The position numbers and the translations under genes are program-made. The notes beneath the pieces are model-generated. The model did no database searches. It saw nothing but the letters and a program-made list of their open reading frames with translations, and was not told where the DNA came from. A DNA stretch of 35,057 bases from Poronia punctata (taxonomy: Eukaryota; Ascomycota; Sordariomycetes; Xylariales; Xylariaceae): positions 1 through 35,057 of the forward strand of contig MU401774.1 of assembly GCA_022579005.1 (NCBI GenBank), written 5' to 3'. Each line of letters starts with the position of its first letter. Within the stretch, counting starts at the first letter, position 1. Below, one piece after another: positions 1 through 11,949 of the stretch.

Positions 1-1785
1 TAAAATAATAAATAAAGTAGTTATAATTAATATAATAAATATTAAATTATAAAGTATATATTTAGTTAATAAAAAAATAGTAAGCTATTGCTAAGCAAGC
101 TAAAACTAAACTATAATATTATAAAAAATAAAAACTTATACTTTAATAAACTTATTATAACTTAAAATATATTTTAAATTATTAATAAAAAAAGCATTAT
201 TATTAAATAATAAGTTAGTAAGCAAAAATTAAAAAGTAGCTAAAAAAGCAAATAATATATTATATTATTAAAATAGCTATAGCTAAAAATAAGTAATGTA
301 ATTTAGTAAATATTATAAATAAAGCTAATAATAGTAATAAAAACTATATTATAAATAAAAATCTTTTAATAAGCTTTGCTAATACTAAAAAATACTTTAA
401 TACTTTTATTTTTATAAGCTTTTTTAAAATTTAGCTTTTTATTAGCAGCTTTTAAAATAAGTATATATAACTAATATAAATAAGCATTTAAATTGCTTAA
501 AAAACTATTTTAATACTTTAAAAAAAAATAAAAAACTAGGCTTTATATATAATATTATTAAAGTTATTAAGTAAAAGCTTTTTTTTGCTAATATAAAACT
601 ATAAAATATTAGTAAATATATTAGCAAATAAGCAGTAAAGCTATAAATTATAAAAAAAGCAACTATAATAGTTAATAAATAATAAATAGCAACTAATGTT
701 TAATAAATAATAGCATAGCATTACTTTTTTTTAACTAATATAACTAGCTTTTTTTTAAAAATAACTATATACTAAAAAGCTAAGCTTGCTTTAAATAAGC
801 AAAATATATGTTAATTTATAGTAATAAAAATATTATTTAATAAAGTAGCGTTTATATATATATTTTTATTTTCATTTTTATTTTTAGCTTTAATAATAAT
901 AGCTTAATAGTTTTACTAAGCATTTTTAGTTTTAATATAAAAATAAGTAGCATATTATATAATCTATTAAGCTATACTAACTAAAGTAAAAAGTATTTAA
1001 AAAAAAATATTTAAGCAAACTAATAAGCAAAAAAGCAGCAAACATATAGTATAACAATTTTAATAGTTTTTTTTATAAAAAGCATAATTAATATTACTAA
1101 AGTAGCAAAAATAATAAATATAAAAATTTAAATATATATTAAAAACGCAGTGCTAGCAAAGCTTTTTACTAAGTATTATTATAATTTTTAACTTATTATT
1201 ATTTAGTTAAGCAAAATTATAATTAAAATTAAAAATTTAATAGTTTAAAAATAATTAATTTATATTAGTATTAAAAATATACTAATATATAAACTTAAAA
1301 TAAAAAAGCTTTAAAGGCAGCATAATAATAGTTGCTTAGTAAAAAGCTTAATAAAATAATAATGCTAAAAAAAAGTAAATATTAAAATAAAGTTATAAAT
1401 TAAAAAAAATATATAAAGCTAAGTATAAGCTAATAAGTTAATAAAAAAACAGCTTATAAAAGCTAATAAATTAATTTAATTAAAAAAATTAAAAATAGGC
1501 CTAATTAGCAAATATACTTATAAATGCTAAAATTGCTAAAAACTAGCAACTTAAAAAAAAAGCAATATAATAAAGCACCTAGCTAAAAAACCTACTTACT
1601 AAGCTATTTATATATAAACTACTTATTAGCTAAAGCTATGCTAACTAATAGCTAAAGCTTTGCTAGTTATACTTTTTTTAATCTTTTTAGCTAGTTTAGT
1701 TATTTACTTAGCTAACTAAATAAAAGTTATTTAATATACCTAGTTTTTAAAATCGCTAGCAACATTACCTTATAACTACCTTATT
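1..1785. repeat. Unassigned RIP-mutated A+T-rich block
   Basis: This stretch is almost entirely A and T. The remaining G and C sit mostly in words such as AGC, GCT and GCA, and TpA is very abundant. No frame on either strand stays open for 60 codons. That pattern is what repeat-induced point mutation leaves in filamentous ascomycetes, so the block is probably one or more dead transposons. I tried to read transposase or reverse transcriptase motifs through the stops and found none I could defend. It continues beyond the left window edge, so its true extent is unknown. It ends where the tandem array begins near 1790. Confidence 0.6.
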
Positions 1786-3923
1786 GCTTAAACCCTTATA
1801 TAAAATTTAAAGCTATAACTATAAAAGGTTATTTTTAAAGCTATATAAAGTTAAGTTAAGTAATTTTTAAAGCTAAAGGCTAAAAAAGTAATTGTAAAGG
1901 TTATAGCTAAAAAAGTAAATAAAATAGCTAGGTTAAGTAATTTTTAAAACTAAAAGCTAAAAGGTTAAAATTTAAAGCTATAGCTATAAAAGGTAAAAAA
2001 AAATAATATAGCTAAAAAAGTAAATAAAAAACTAAGTTAAATAACTTTTAAAGTTAAAAGTTAAAAACATTAAATTTAAAGCTATAGCTATAAGCTAAAA
2101 AAGATAAGTTAAGTAATTTTTAAAACTATAACTTAAAAAGATAATTTTTAAGCTATAAAGTAATAAAGTTAGCTAAGGTAATTTTTAAAGCTAAAGCTAT
2201 AAAAAGTAATTAAAAAAGTTATAATTAAAAGAGGTAAATTTTAAAGTAAAAAGCTAAAAAGGTTATATTAAAGCTATAATTAAAAGTATTAAAATTTAAG
2301 GCTATAGCTAAAAAGAAAATAGTAACTAAAAAGGTTATAGCTATAAAAAGTAACTATTAAAGCTAAAAGCTAAAAGAGCTAAGCTAAATTATTTTTAAAG
2401 CTATAATTAAAAAGGGTAAATTTTAATACTAAAAGCTAAAAAGGTAATTAAAAGGTTATAGCTAAAAAAGGTAGCTAAAAAGGTTATAGCTAAAAAAAGT
2501 TATTTTTAAAGCTATTAATAAAAAAGTTAAAAAAGTTAAATTTAAAGTAATAAAAAGTTAAGTTAAGTAATTTTAAAGCTAAAAGCTAAAAGGATTAAAT
2601 TTAAAGTTATAGCTAAAAGAAATAGTTAAAAACGTTATAGCTATAGCAAGTAAAATTTAAAGCTATAGCTAAAAAAAAGTAACTAAAAATGTTATAATTA
2701 TAAAAAGTAAATAAAAAAGCTAAATTAAATAATTTTTAAAGTTAAAGGTTAATAAGTTTAAATTTAAAGCTATAGCTATAAGCTAAAAGGTTAAAATTTA
2801 AAGTTATAACTAAAAAAGGTAGTTAAAAAAGCAATAGTTATATAAAGTAAAATTTAAAGCTATAGCTAAAGTAGTTAAATTTTAAAGCTAAAAGCTAAAT
2901 AGTTTAAATTATAGCTATAAAAAGTTAAATTAAGTAATCTTTAAAGCTATAAGTAAAAAGTATTAAAATTTAAAGCTATAACTAAAAGTATTAAAATTTA
3001 AAGCTAAAAGCTAAAAGGGTTAAGTTAAATTATTTTTAAAGCTATAACTAAAAGTATTAAAATTTAAAGCTAAAAGCTAAAAGGTTTAAGTTAAATTATT
3101 TTTAAAGCTATAACTAAAAGTATTAAAATTTAAAGCTAAAAGCTAAAAAGTTTAAGTTAAATTATTTTTAAAGCTATAACTAAAAGTATTAAAATTTAAA
3201 GTTATAGCTATATAAAGTTAAAGTAAGTAATTTTTAAAATTAAAAGTTAAAAAGTTTAAATTTAAAGCTATAACTATAAGCTAAAAAGATAAAATTTAAA
3301 GCTATAGTTAAAAAAGGTAACTAAAAGCATTATAGCTATAAAAAGTTAAGTTAAGTAATTTTTAAAGCTATAGCTAAAAAGTATTAAAATTTAAAGCTAT
3401 AAAAAGTTAAGTTAAATAATTTTTAAAGCTATAATTAAAAAAGGTAAATTTAAAAGTTAAAAGCTTAAAAAGGTAAAAATTTAAAGCTATAAAAGGTTAA
3501 GTTAGGTTATTTTTAAAGCTATAATTAAAAAAAGTATTTAAAAAGGTTATAGCTATAAAATGTAACTAAAAAGGTTATAGCTAAAAAGGTTTAAATTTAA
3601 AGCTATTATTAAAGGGGTTAAAATTTAAAGCTATAACTAAAAAAGTAAAGTTTAAAGCTATAATTAAAAGTATTAAAATTTAAACTTAAGGGCTAAAAGG
3701 TTTAAGTTAAGTTATTTTTAAAGCTATAACTAAAAGTACTAAAATTTAAAGCTATAAAAGGTTAAGTTAAGTAATTTTTAAAGCTATAACTAAAACAATG
3801 TTGTTAAAAAGGTTATAGCTATAAAAAGTAAAATTTAAAGTTATAGCTAAAAAAGGTTAAATTAAAAGCTATAGCTAAAAAAAGTAAATAAAAAGGTAAA
3901 AAAATGTTATAGCTAGCTTATAT
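1786..3923 (+). repeat. RIP-mutated minisatellite, left segment
   Basis: A long degenerate tandem array. The recurring words are TTAAGTTAA, GTAATTTTTAAAGC and AAAGCTATAGCTA, in variable order and spacing. The clearest stretch is near 3020-3190, where the word TAAGTTAAATTATTTTTAAA recurs at 3021, 3087 and 3153, a 66-bp period. Substituting C for T and G for A in these words gives those of the unmutated end unit near 6711-6790 (GGTCAGGTCAGGT, TTTCTAAAGCC), so this is the same satellite after RIP. It has no coding capacity. Period and unit order are irregular, so a tandem-repeat program would give better boundaries than my reading. Confidence 0.75.
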
Positions 3924-4144
3924 CTTATAAACTTAGGTTTAATTATACTTTTAAAGCTTTTAGGTTTTTATAAAAAAAAATGCGTTTAAAAGTAGTTAGA
4001 AAATATTCTTTTTTAAATAAAAAATACTTATTATTAAAACATTTTTATTTTTATAAACAGGTTTTCTTAGCATTAAGCATTACTAATAACTACTTAGCTA
4101 TATTACTTAAAATTAGCTATAATATAGCTATAAAGTTAAGTTAG
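3924..4144 (+). repeat. Array-end module and spacer inside the minisatellite
   Basis: Positions 3924-3963 are a mutated copy of the 40-bp module at 6800-6839 that closes the array on the right. The two are the same length without gaps and differ at 14 positions, every one C in the right copy and T here, or G there and A here. The rest, to about 4144, is A+T-rich sequence without the array words and marks the point where array orientation changes. The simplest reading is that a larger unit (array plus end module) was duplicated before RIP acted. Confidence 0.65.
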
Positions 4145-4650
4145 TTAAAGTAAAGTATATAACTTTTAAAATTTACTTATTATAGCTATAGTTTTTTAAA
4201 ATAACCTATTATAGTTATAACTTTTAAAATTTACCTAGCAAAGCTATAACTTTTAAAATAACGTAAATTAGCTATAACTATTACCTTTTAAATTTACTTA
4301 GTAAAGCTATAGCCTTTATAAATAACCTATTAAAGCTATAGCTTTTTAAATAACTTTAATTAACTATAACTATTACTTTAAATTTACTTGCTATAGCTAT
4401 AACCTTTTAAAATTATATAAATTAAGTATAACTATTACTTTTAAATTTACTTGCTATAGCTATTACTTTTAAAATTTACCTATTATAGCTATAACCTTTT
4501 TAAATAACTTATTATAACTATAACCTTTTAAATTTACTTGCTATAATTATTACCTTTAAAAATAACCTATTAAAGCTATAACTTTTTAAATTTACTTGCT
4601 ATAACTATTACTTTTTAAAATAACTTATATTATCTTTATCTATAAAAAGT
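4145..4650 (-). repeat. Minisatellite segment in inverted orientation
   Basis: Here the array words appear as reverse complements: TTACTTTTAAAATTTAC, GCTATAACCTTTT and TAGCTATAACC replace GTAAATTTTAAAGTAA and AAAAGGTTATAGC. The inversion begins shortly after 4144 and ends near 4640, where TTATAACTATTACTTTT is followed by its near reverse complement at about 4653-4680. The flanking array segments therefore run opposite to this block and could form foldback structures. The exact breakpoints are uncertain because the words are short and A+T-rich. Confidence 0.6.
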
Positions 4651-6799
4651 AACTATAATAGTTATAACTATAAAACGTTATTTTAAAAGTTATAACTAAA
4701 AAAAGTAAATAAAAGGTTTAGCTTAAGTAATTTTTAAAGCTAAAAGCTAAAAAATAAATAAAAGCAACTAAAAAGGTTATAACTATAAAAGGTAAGTAAA
4801 AAGGTTATAGCTATAAAAAGTAAAATTTAAAGCTATAACTAAAGAAAATAAATAAAAAAGCTAAATTAAATAATTTTTAAAGCTAGGGGCTAAAAAGTTA
4901 AAATTTAAAGCTATAGCTAAAAAAAGTAGTTAAAACGTTATAGCTATAAAAGGTAACTAAAAAGGTTATAGCTAAAAAAAAGTAAATAAAAGTATTATAA
5001 GCTAAAGGGTTTATTTTTAAAGCTATAACTAAAAATGTTAAAATTAAAAGCTATAGCTAAAAAAGTAGTTAAAAGGATTATAGCTATAAAAGTTAAATTT
5101 TAAAGCTTTAAAAGATCTAGTTAAATAATTTATAAAGCTATAAGCTAAAAAGATTAAAAGTTAAATTTAAAGCTAAAGCTAAAAAAAGTAACTTAAAAGG
5201 TTATAATAATAAAAAGTAGTTAAAAAGGTTATGCTTAAAAAAAGTAGCTAAAAAGGTTATAGCTATATAAAGTTAAGTTATATAATTTTTAAAGCTATAA
5301 TTAAAAGAAGTAGTTAAAAAAGTAATATTTAAAGCTATAACTAAAAAAAGTAAATTTTAAAACTAAAAGCTAAAAAAGTAATTAAAAAGGTTATAGCTAA
5401 AAGTAGTTAAATTAAATAACTTTTTAAGCTAAAGGCTAAAAGTTTAAAATTTAAAGCTATAGCTAAAAAAAATAGTTAAAAAGGTTATAGTTATAAAAAG
5501 TAAAATTTAAAGTTATAAATAAAAAAATAACTAAAAAGATTATAGCTAAAAAAAGTTTAAAAAAAAGAAAAAAAGGTAAAAAGTTATAGCTATAAAAAGC
5601 TAAGTTAAGTAATTTTTAAAGCTTAAAAACTAAAAAAGTAGCTAAAAAGGTTATAGTTAAAAAAGTTAAAGTTTAAAGCTATAGCTAATAAAGGTAAATA
5701 AAAAAACTATATTAAATAATTTTTAAAGCTAAAAAGTAAAATATAAAGCTATAGCTAAAGAAATAGTTAAAAGGATAATAGCTATAATAAATTAAGTTAA
5801 GTAATTTTAAATGTTATAACTAAAAAAGTTAAATTTTAAAGTTAAAAGCTAAAAAAGTTATTTTTAAAGCAATAATTAAAGCTATTAAAATTTAAAGCTA
5901 TAGCTATAAAAAGTAAAATTTAAAGCTAAAGCTAATTTAAAGGGTTATAGCTATAAATAATAACTAAAATAATTATAGCTAAAAAAGTTAAATTTTAAAA
6001 CTAAAAGGTGAAAAGTTTAAGTTAAGTTATTTTTAAAGCTATAATTAAAACTATTAAAGTTTAAAGCTATAGCTATAAAAAATAAAATTTAAAATTATAG
6101 CTATAAGTTAACTAATTTTTAAAGCTAAAAGCTAGTAAAAAAAGAAAAAAGAAAAAAGGTTTAAAAGGTAACTAAAAAAGTTATAGCTATAAAAGTTAAA
6201 TTTTAAAGTTATAAGTAAAAAAGTTAAGTTAAATAATTTTTAAAGCTAAGGGCTAAAAAAGTGAAATTTAAAGCTATAGCTAAAAAAGATAATTAAAAAG
6301 GTTATAGCTATAAGCTAAAAAAGTTAAGTTAAATAATTTTTAAAGCTAAAAGCTATAGTTAATAATTAAAAAAGTTAAAACTATAAGTTTTTTTTTAAAG
6401 CTAAGGGCTAAAAGTATTAAGTTAAGTAATTTTTAAAGCTAAAGGCTAAAAAAAAAAGTAATTAAAAAGGTTATAGCTATAAATTTTTTTTAAAGCTATA
6501 GCTAAAAAAAGTAGTTAAAAACATTATAGCTATAAAAAGTAAATGAAAAGGTTATAGCTAAAATAGTAAATAAAGAAATTATAAGCTAAAAAAGGTTATT
6601 TTTAAAGGTATAATTATAAGTGTTAAAATTTAAAGCTATAGCTAATAAAAGGGGTGACTAAAAGGGTTATAGCTAAAAAAAGTTAAATTCTAAGGCCAAA
6701 GGCTAAGGGGGTCAGGTCAGGTGATTTCTAAAGCCATTAGCCAAGGGCTAGGGGGGTCAGGTCAGGTAATTTCTAAAGCCATGGCCAAAGGGATTACTT
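4651..6799 (+). repeat. RIP-mutated minisatellite, right segment with unmutated end
   Basis: This continues the tandem array in the same orientation as 1786-3923. Mutation is heavy up to about 6650 and then fades. Between 6690 and 6799 the sequence suddenly holds runs of G and CC dinucleotides, and the word GTCAGGTCAGG occurs at 6711 and 6756, a 45-bp period. This end shows what the array looked like before mutation: a unit with GGTCAGGTCAGGT, ATTTCTAAAGCC and GGCCAAAGGG. I know no named satellite with this sequence. Confidence 0.75.
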
Positions 6800-6864
6800 C
6801 TTGTAAACTCGGGTTTGATTGCACCTCCGGGGCTCCTAGTTTAAAAAGGCTTCGAGCATATAAG
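6800..6864 (+). repeat. Unmutated array-end module, left flank of the retrotransposon
   Basis: A normal-composition stretch that follows the last satellite unit and ends exactly where the 5' LTR begins. Positions 6800-6839 are the unmutated partner of 3924-3963. The retrotransposon therefore sits at, or was inserted into, the outer border of the satellite. No gene is visible. Confidence 0.6.
6859..6864 (+). repeat. Left target-site duplication of the Gypsy element
   Basis: The six bases TATAAG directly before the 5' LTR match TACAAG at 13022-13027, directly after the 3' LTR, with one T/C difference of the RIP type. If the LTR end is read one base later, the pair becomes a 5-bp ATAAG/ACAAG duplication, the more usual length for Gypsy elements. 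Short words match easily by chance in A+T-rich DNA; the position at the LTR edges is what gives this weight. Confidence 0.5.
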
Positions 6865-7103
6865 TGTGGATCCATTGACCCCTAGAAAATGAAATAACGA
6901 ACCTATTAAGTACTATAGACAACCGCTATAATAGAGCTTAAAGTCAAAGTATTTAGCTCTACTTAATTTATATATATAAGTACTTTTTATACTTTTTAAT
7001 GTATATAAAGCTTATAAAAAATATATAATTATTTTAAACTTTTTTTTATAGCATTTTAATTGCAAATTATAGTTAAGCTATTACTAAAAAATAAAAAAAA
7101 GCA
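6865..7103 (+). repeat. 5' LTR of the Gypsy element
   Basis: 239 bp, starting TGTGGATCC and ending AAAAGCA. It aligns without gaps to 12783-13021, and all differences I see are C/T or G/A. The outer (left) roughly 100 bp kept their G and C, whereas the inner part is mutated; the 3' LTR shows the mirror image. Combining the two copies recovers most of the unmutated LTR. Confidence 0.85.
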
Positions 7104-9409
7104 TAAATAATTATTTACGCAGCTATATAGCAAAAGTAAAATTAATTAAATTATATTTTTAAAATCTCTTTATTTGTTGCTATTTACTAGTATTAATTTT
7201 ATTAATAAAATATTAGTACTTAGTATATTTAATAAAAATAACTTAAGCTATTAAAAGCTAAAAATATTTAGCTTTTTTTCATTTTTATATAATATATCTT
7301 TTTAAGCACCTTTTTAAAAGTTTAAAAAAAAAGCTTTTATTATAAAGCGTATAAAGCGCTAAAAGCTTTAGCTTAATTTTAAAGCTAAGTTTTAAGCTAA
7401 CTTTAAAAGTACTTATAATATATACTTATTACATAGCTACTTAATAAAAAAAAGTTGCTATTATAATAAAAAAATAGCAAAGAAAATAAAAAAAAAAACA
7501 TAAACTAATAATAGCTAACTATATAAAAAAATATAAAAGTAAACAAATGTATAAATTTACTACTATTGCTTTAAAAGTATAAAAAAAAACAAATTAACTT
7601 AGTAAAAACTTAAATAATTAAACGTTTTTAATTAAAAGTAATATTTAAAACTTTAATATTAAAATAAACTAAAAAAACAATAAACTTTAAAAAAATATTA
7701 TTAATATAATAAAAAAATAAAACAAAAAAGTTAATAAGTAAATAACTAAATAAAGTAAAACACTTTATAATAAAACTAAAAAACTTAAAACTTGCTATAA
7801 AAAAATTAACAAGTAAATAAATAAAGTTAATAATGTATTAAAAAATATTAATATAATACTTGCTATATTAATAGTTTTAAGTAAAAATAATTACGCTTTA
7901 AATACTAGCGTTAGTAAAAAGCTACTAAAATATAGCAGCACTAGTTAAAATATTTAAAACTAAAATAATGCTTATAACTTTATAAGTATAAGTTATTAAT
8001 AAAATATAATTAATAAAAGTATACTTAATTTTATAACGCTATAATACTTAAAAATATTAAAAAACGTTATTAATAATATATATTTTTTAAATAAATTTTT
8101 AAACTTTTATAAGTTTAATAAAATATAAAGCATAGCTAGTGCTTAAAAAAAAATATTTAAGCTATATTTTTAAACACGTTTTTTAAAAAAAATGCTAAAT
8201 ACTTTAGCAATTATAAAGCAAAAAATAAAGTAGTTTTTTTATATAAATACTAGCTAAGCAAAGCTAATAAAAATATATTAAATAAGTTATAAAATATTTA
8301 AAATAAGCTATAATAAGCGCTAGTTTTTTATAACTTATAAGCTAGCTATATATTAAGCAAAATAAAAAAAAGATTTTAAGCTATAGTTTATTTTTTATAA
8401 AGTATTTAAAAAGCTATATAAGCTAACTTGCTAAAAATTATAATATAAGTTTTTAAGCAGTATAATATACTATATAGCCTGTTTATAGCGTTTATATTTA
8501 TATAAGCAGCTATTAGCAAATTAGTAAGCTAGTATATAAACTATTTAAAAACTTTTTTTTATAAGCTACTTATAATTAATATATAAACTTTATAAACATA
8601 TAAAATAATATTTAAAAAACTGCAAATTAAAATATTAAAAATTTAAGTATATATAAAAGTAAAAGCTTAAAGCTTAAACAATAAAAAAGTTATTAAATAT
8701 ATAATTTAATATGCTAAAATAGTAGCACGCGTAAAAAGCAAATATAATAACAACATTACTAGTGCTAGCGTATATAGTAGCAATACTAAGCTATTTAGCT
8801 TTATAAAAGCTATTATTTTTAATTTAAAATATAATAAATAAGCTGTTTATTATATTAAAAAAAAATAAACTAAAAAAAAGTAGCTTTATAGCTTAAACCT
8901 ACTAAAACTATAATTAGTAGCAAAAGTAAATAAATAAATACTTTTTAAAAAGTAGCTAAAAAAAGTTTAATAATAATAGCTAGTACTTATAAAAAAGTAA
9001 CTTTAAATATAATAACTAAACTAATAACTATGCTAATAATTTTATTAAAAAAAGTAAAAATATTATAATTAAAAAAAAGCTATTTTATAAAAAACTTTAT
9101 TAGTTTATAAAAAAACGCTAGCTTAAAAAAAGTAGCAAAATAAACTAAGCCTACTTTATAAAAAATAATAAAAAAAATTATAATAGCGCTGCTAATTAGT
9201 TACTAACTAAATATTTTAAAAGTAGCGATTTTAAAAATAATTATAGCAAAATTATTAAATTGTTTAAAAATAGCAAATAAAATAGCTTTATTATACTAAT
9301 TTAAGCTACTAAAAGCTTAAGTAAACTAAAGCTTAAAAAAAGCAAGCTATATAATAGCTATTTAAATTATTATAACTTATTTAATATAAAGCTTACTAAT
9401 AAAATTAAA

Positions 9410-9460
9410 TTTATAGTGTTTTTAAACTATAGCTATACTAGTTACTATATTTTTAAAAGC
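9410..9460 (+). pseudogene. Retrotransposon aspartic protease relic
   Basis: Read in the frame that later carries the reverse transcriptase, the codons at 9416-9454 give a hydrophobic lead-in, then N-Y-S-Y-T in the place where retroviral-type proteases carry D-(S/C)-G-(A/C)-T, then aromatic and isoleucine residues. Each departure is explained by G-to-A or C-to-T changes. The match is only about 12 codons, so the call rests on position upstream of RT and on the shared frame. Confidence 0.4.
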
Positions 9461-10349
9461 ATAATATAGTAACTTTAGCTATACTTTAGTAAATATAATA
9501 TAATAATAAAAAAAGTTAGCAGTATTAAGCTTTATATTAATTAAAACTATAAAGTTATAGCTAAATAAGTTATAAGCAATAAAAAAGCCTTATTAAAATA
9601 GTTAATAACTATAAATATAGTTTTTAATAATATTTTTTTAAAAGATTTTATAATTTTAAAGTGCTTATTTTATAATTAAAGTAGCTTATTTTTTTAAAAA
9701 AAACAAAGCAAAATAGTTATTTTTATAAACATTAAAAGCGTACTAAAACTACGCTTTATTATATATTTAGTAGCTTTAAGCACAAAATTTACTTATATAG
9801 CTATAATAAATATATAGCTAAAAACTATAAAGTTAAAAAGTAAAAAAAAACTTAAACTATAAATAAAATAGTATAAAAAAATATTAAAAATAGCTTAAGT
9901 ATTAAGTTATTTAAAGCACTATATTATATATTTTTTTAGCTTATTTAACTTTAAATAATACTATACTAATATAATTATAAAAACTAAATACTAAATTAAT
10001 ATAAGCAACTATAAACTTATTAAGCTTTTAGTATAAAAATATAGCTTAGTATAAAAGTAAGCAATTATTAAGTTTTTAAAAGCATATAATAGCAAATATA
10101 TTTAAAAAAGTAAAAGCTTATAAAGCTTACTAGTATTGCTTATACTAAAAAAAGCATTAAAGTTAACTATTTTAAAAAAAGTAAATAAAAACAACTTAAA
10201 AGTAATATAGTAAATATATTATAATTATTATAAGCTAAATAAAAAAATAAAAAAGCATATATACTTTTTACTTAACGTGTAAAATAAAGTATAATGTGCT
10301 ACTAGCTATAAATAATATATATTTATTAACTTAAAAAATAGTTTTTAGC

Positions 10350-10885
10350 ATATAATTATATATAAAAAAGATTATAAAAAAATAGCGTTTATAATATTAA
10401 ATAAAATTTATAAGTAGTTAGTAATGCTATTTAAACTTTATAATATATTAATAACGTTTTAAGCGTTAATTTAAAAAATAATAAAAAATTTTTATAAATA
10501 ATTTGCTACTTTATTTAATAATATTTATATTTAAAAAAACATTATAAAAAAAGTTTATAAGCGTTGCTATAAAGTATTTGCTAAACTTATAATATATAAT
10601 ATAATAATTAACTTTAAAAAATGCTTTATATTTATTAAAAAAGGCGTTTTTTTTAAATTTATAATTTTAAAAAATAAAATTAAAGCAAACTTAGCAAAAG
10701 TATTTGCTATATTAAAGCAATTAATACTAAAAATAATAATAAAAATTAAAGCGTTTATAAACGCTATAAAGTATTTTAAGCACTTTATAAAAAGTTTTTT
10801 ATTATATATAGCACTACTAATAGCACTTTTTAAAAGCTTAAAAAACGCTTTAATAATGTTAACTAATAAAGTAAAAGTAGTATAG
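10350..10885 (+). pseudogene. Gypsy reverse transcriptase relic
   Basis: Starting at GAT (10370), a single frame follows the Ty3/Gypsy RT pattern for about 170 codons. A D-Y-K-K-I-A-F block stands where D-E-W-K-T-A-F is usual. It is followed by L-V-M-L-F, the mutated L-V-M-P-F-G motif, and N-N in the position of the catalytic Y-x-D-D. Further on come I-N-F-K-K-C-F-I-F, K-A-N-L-A-K-V-F-A-I and a K-Y-F-K-H-F-I-K-S-F block corresponding to the RT thumb/connection. Stops replace W, Q and R codons as expected from RIP. No frameshift is needed in this stretch. The catalytic aspartates are lost, so it is non-functional. Confidence 0.8.
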
Positions 10886-11330
10886 TAAAAAATTTATATA
10901 GCTATTATTACTATACTTATAATAAAAACTTTTAATTAGCAATTACTATTAGTAATAAATATAAATTTAAGCTAAATATATATTAAAGCATATTTATTAT
11001 AACTATACTTATTAAATAAAAAAACTATGCTATACTTAGTAGCGTACTTTTTAAAAAAGCTTATAAATATATAGTTATAATATTTTATATAAAAAAAAAG
11101 TTGTTAACAATATTGCTAAGTTTATAACATTAGCGCTATTAAGTTAAAAGTAATAAAGTTATTATTTATAGTAATTATTAGTTATTAAGCATAATATATA
11201 ATAAAGCTAAGTAACTTACTTATATTATAAAATTTATTAACTTTATTAAGCATTATAATATTTAAATTATATATAAACCTAGTAAAGCTAATTTAATTAC
11301 TAACTAGTTTTTAAAACTAATAAAAAATAT
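10886..11330 (+). pseudogene. Gypsy RNase H relic
   Basis: The RT frame continues with frequent stops. A stretch near 11040-11060 resembles the A-Y-x-S-K-K-L block of Gypsy RNase H. A K-L-L-T-I-V-like core follows, and near 11230-11300 an R/K-F-I-N-F-I-K-H-Y-N-I block leads into I-Y-K-P-S-K-A-N, the usual Y-R-P-G-K-x-N end of the domain. The catalytic residues cannot be judged because of the mutations. The assignment depends on order behind RT. Confidence 0.55.
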
Positions 11331-11949
11331 AATAGTAAATAATAAGCTAAAAATAATATACTTACTTAAATATTTTAATTAAATTAATTTATAAGCTATT
11401 TTTAAGTATTTTTACTTTTATAAAGCTTTTTTTGTAAACTTTAATACTAAATAAGTTTAAAAACACTTTTAAATTTATAAAAATACGTTATACTAGCTAA
11501 AAACTTATAAATAAGTACTAAGTAACTTTTTATATATAATTAAAATAGCATACTAAGTAGTAATTTTGCTATAAATATTAAAAGCAAAAAATTTAATATA
11601 TAAAAATTAAAAATTATATAAAAACTTTAGCTATGCTATAATTAAAATAGTTAAATATAAAATAAACAAAGTTTATTAATATTTAAAAACAATTTTAATT
11701 ATATAGTAAATTATTATAAAATATATTAAATACTAGCTAATAAAACTACTTTTAATATAATTACCTAATTTTAAGCTAATTATACTACTTAAACTATTAA
11801 TATAATAAAGTATAAACTATATAAGTTTTAATAAAGTATAAATATTAATATATATTAAATATATTATATTATAAGTAAAAGCTAAAAAAGTGCTAAATAT
11901 ATTTTTTAAAGCTATAAAGCTATTAATAAATTAAATTAGCTAAACCTTT

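Noticed and set aside
1500..1570. A Cys-rich run (K-C-x-N-C) read through the A+T block, suggesting a zinc knuckle
   Set aside because: The spacing to the expected His and last Cys does not fit and cannot be produced from a knuckle by C-to-T or G-to-A changes.
7105..9400. Possible gag zinc-knuckle relic near 9345-9390 of the Gypsy element
   Set aside because: Only vague aromatic and Asn residues remain; too many changes would have to be assumed.
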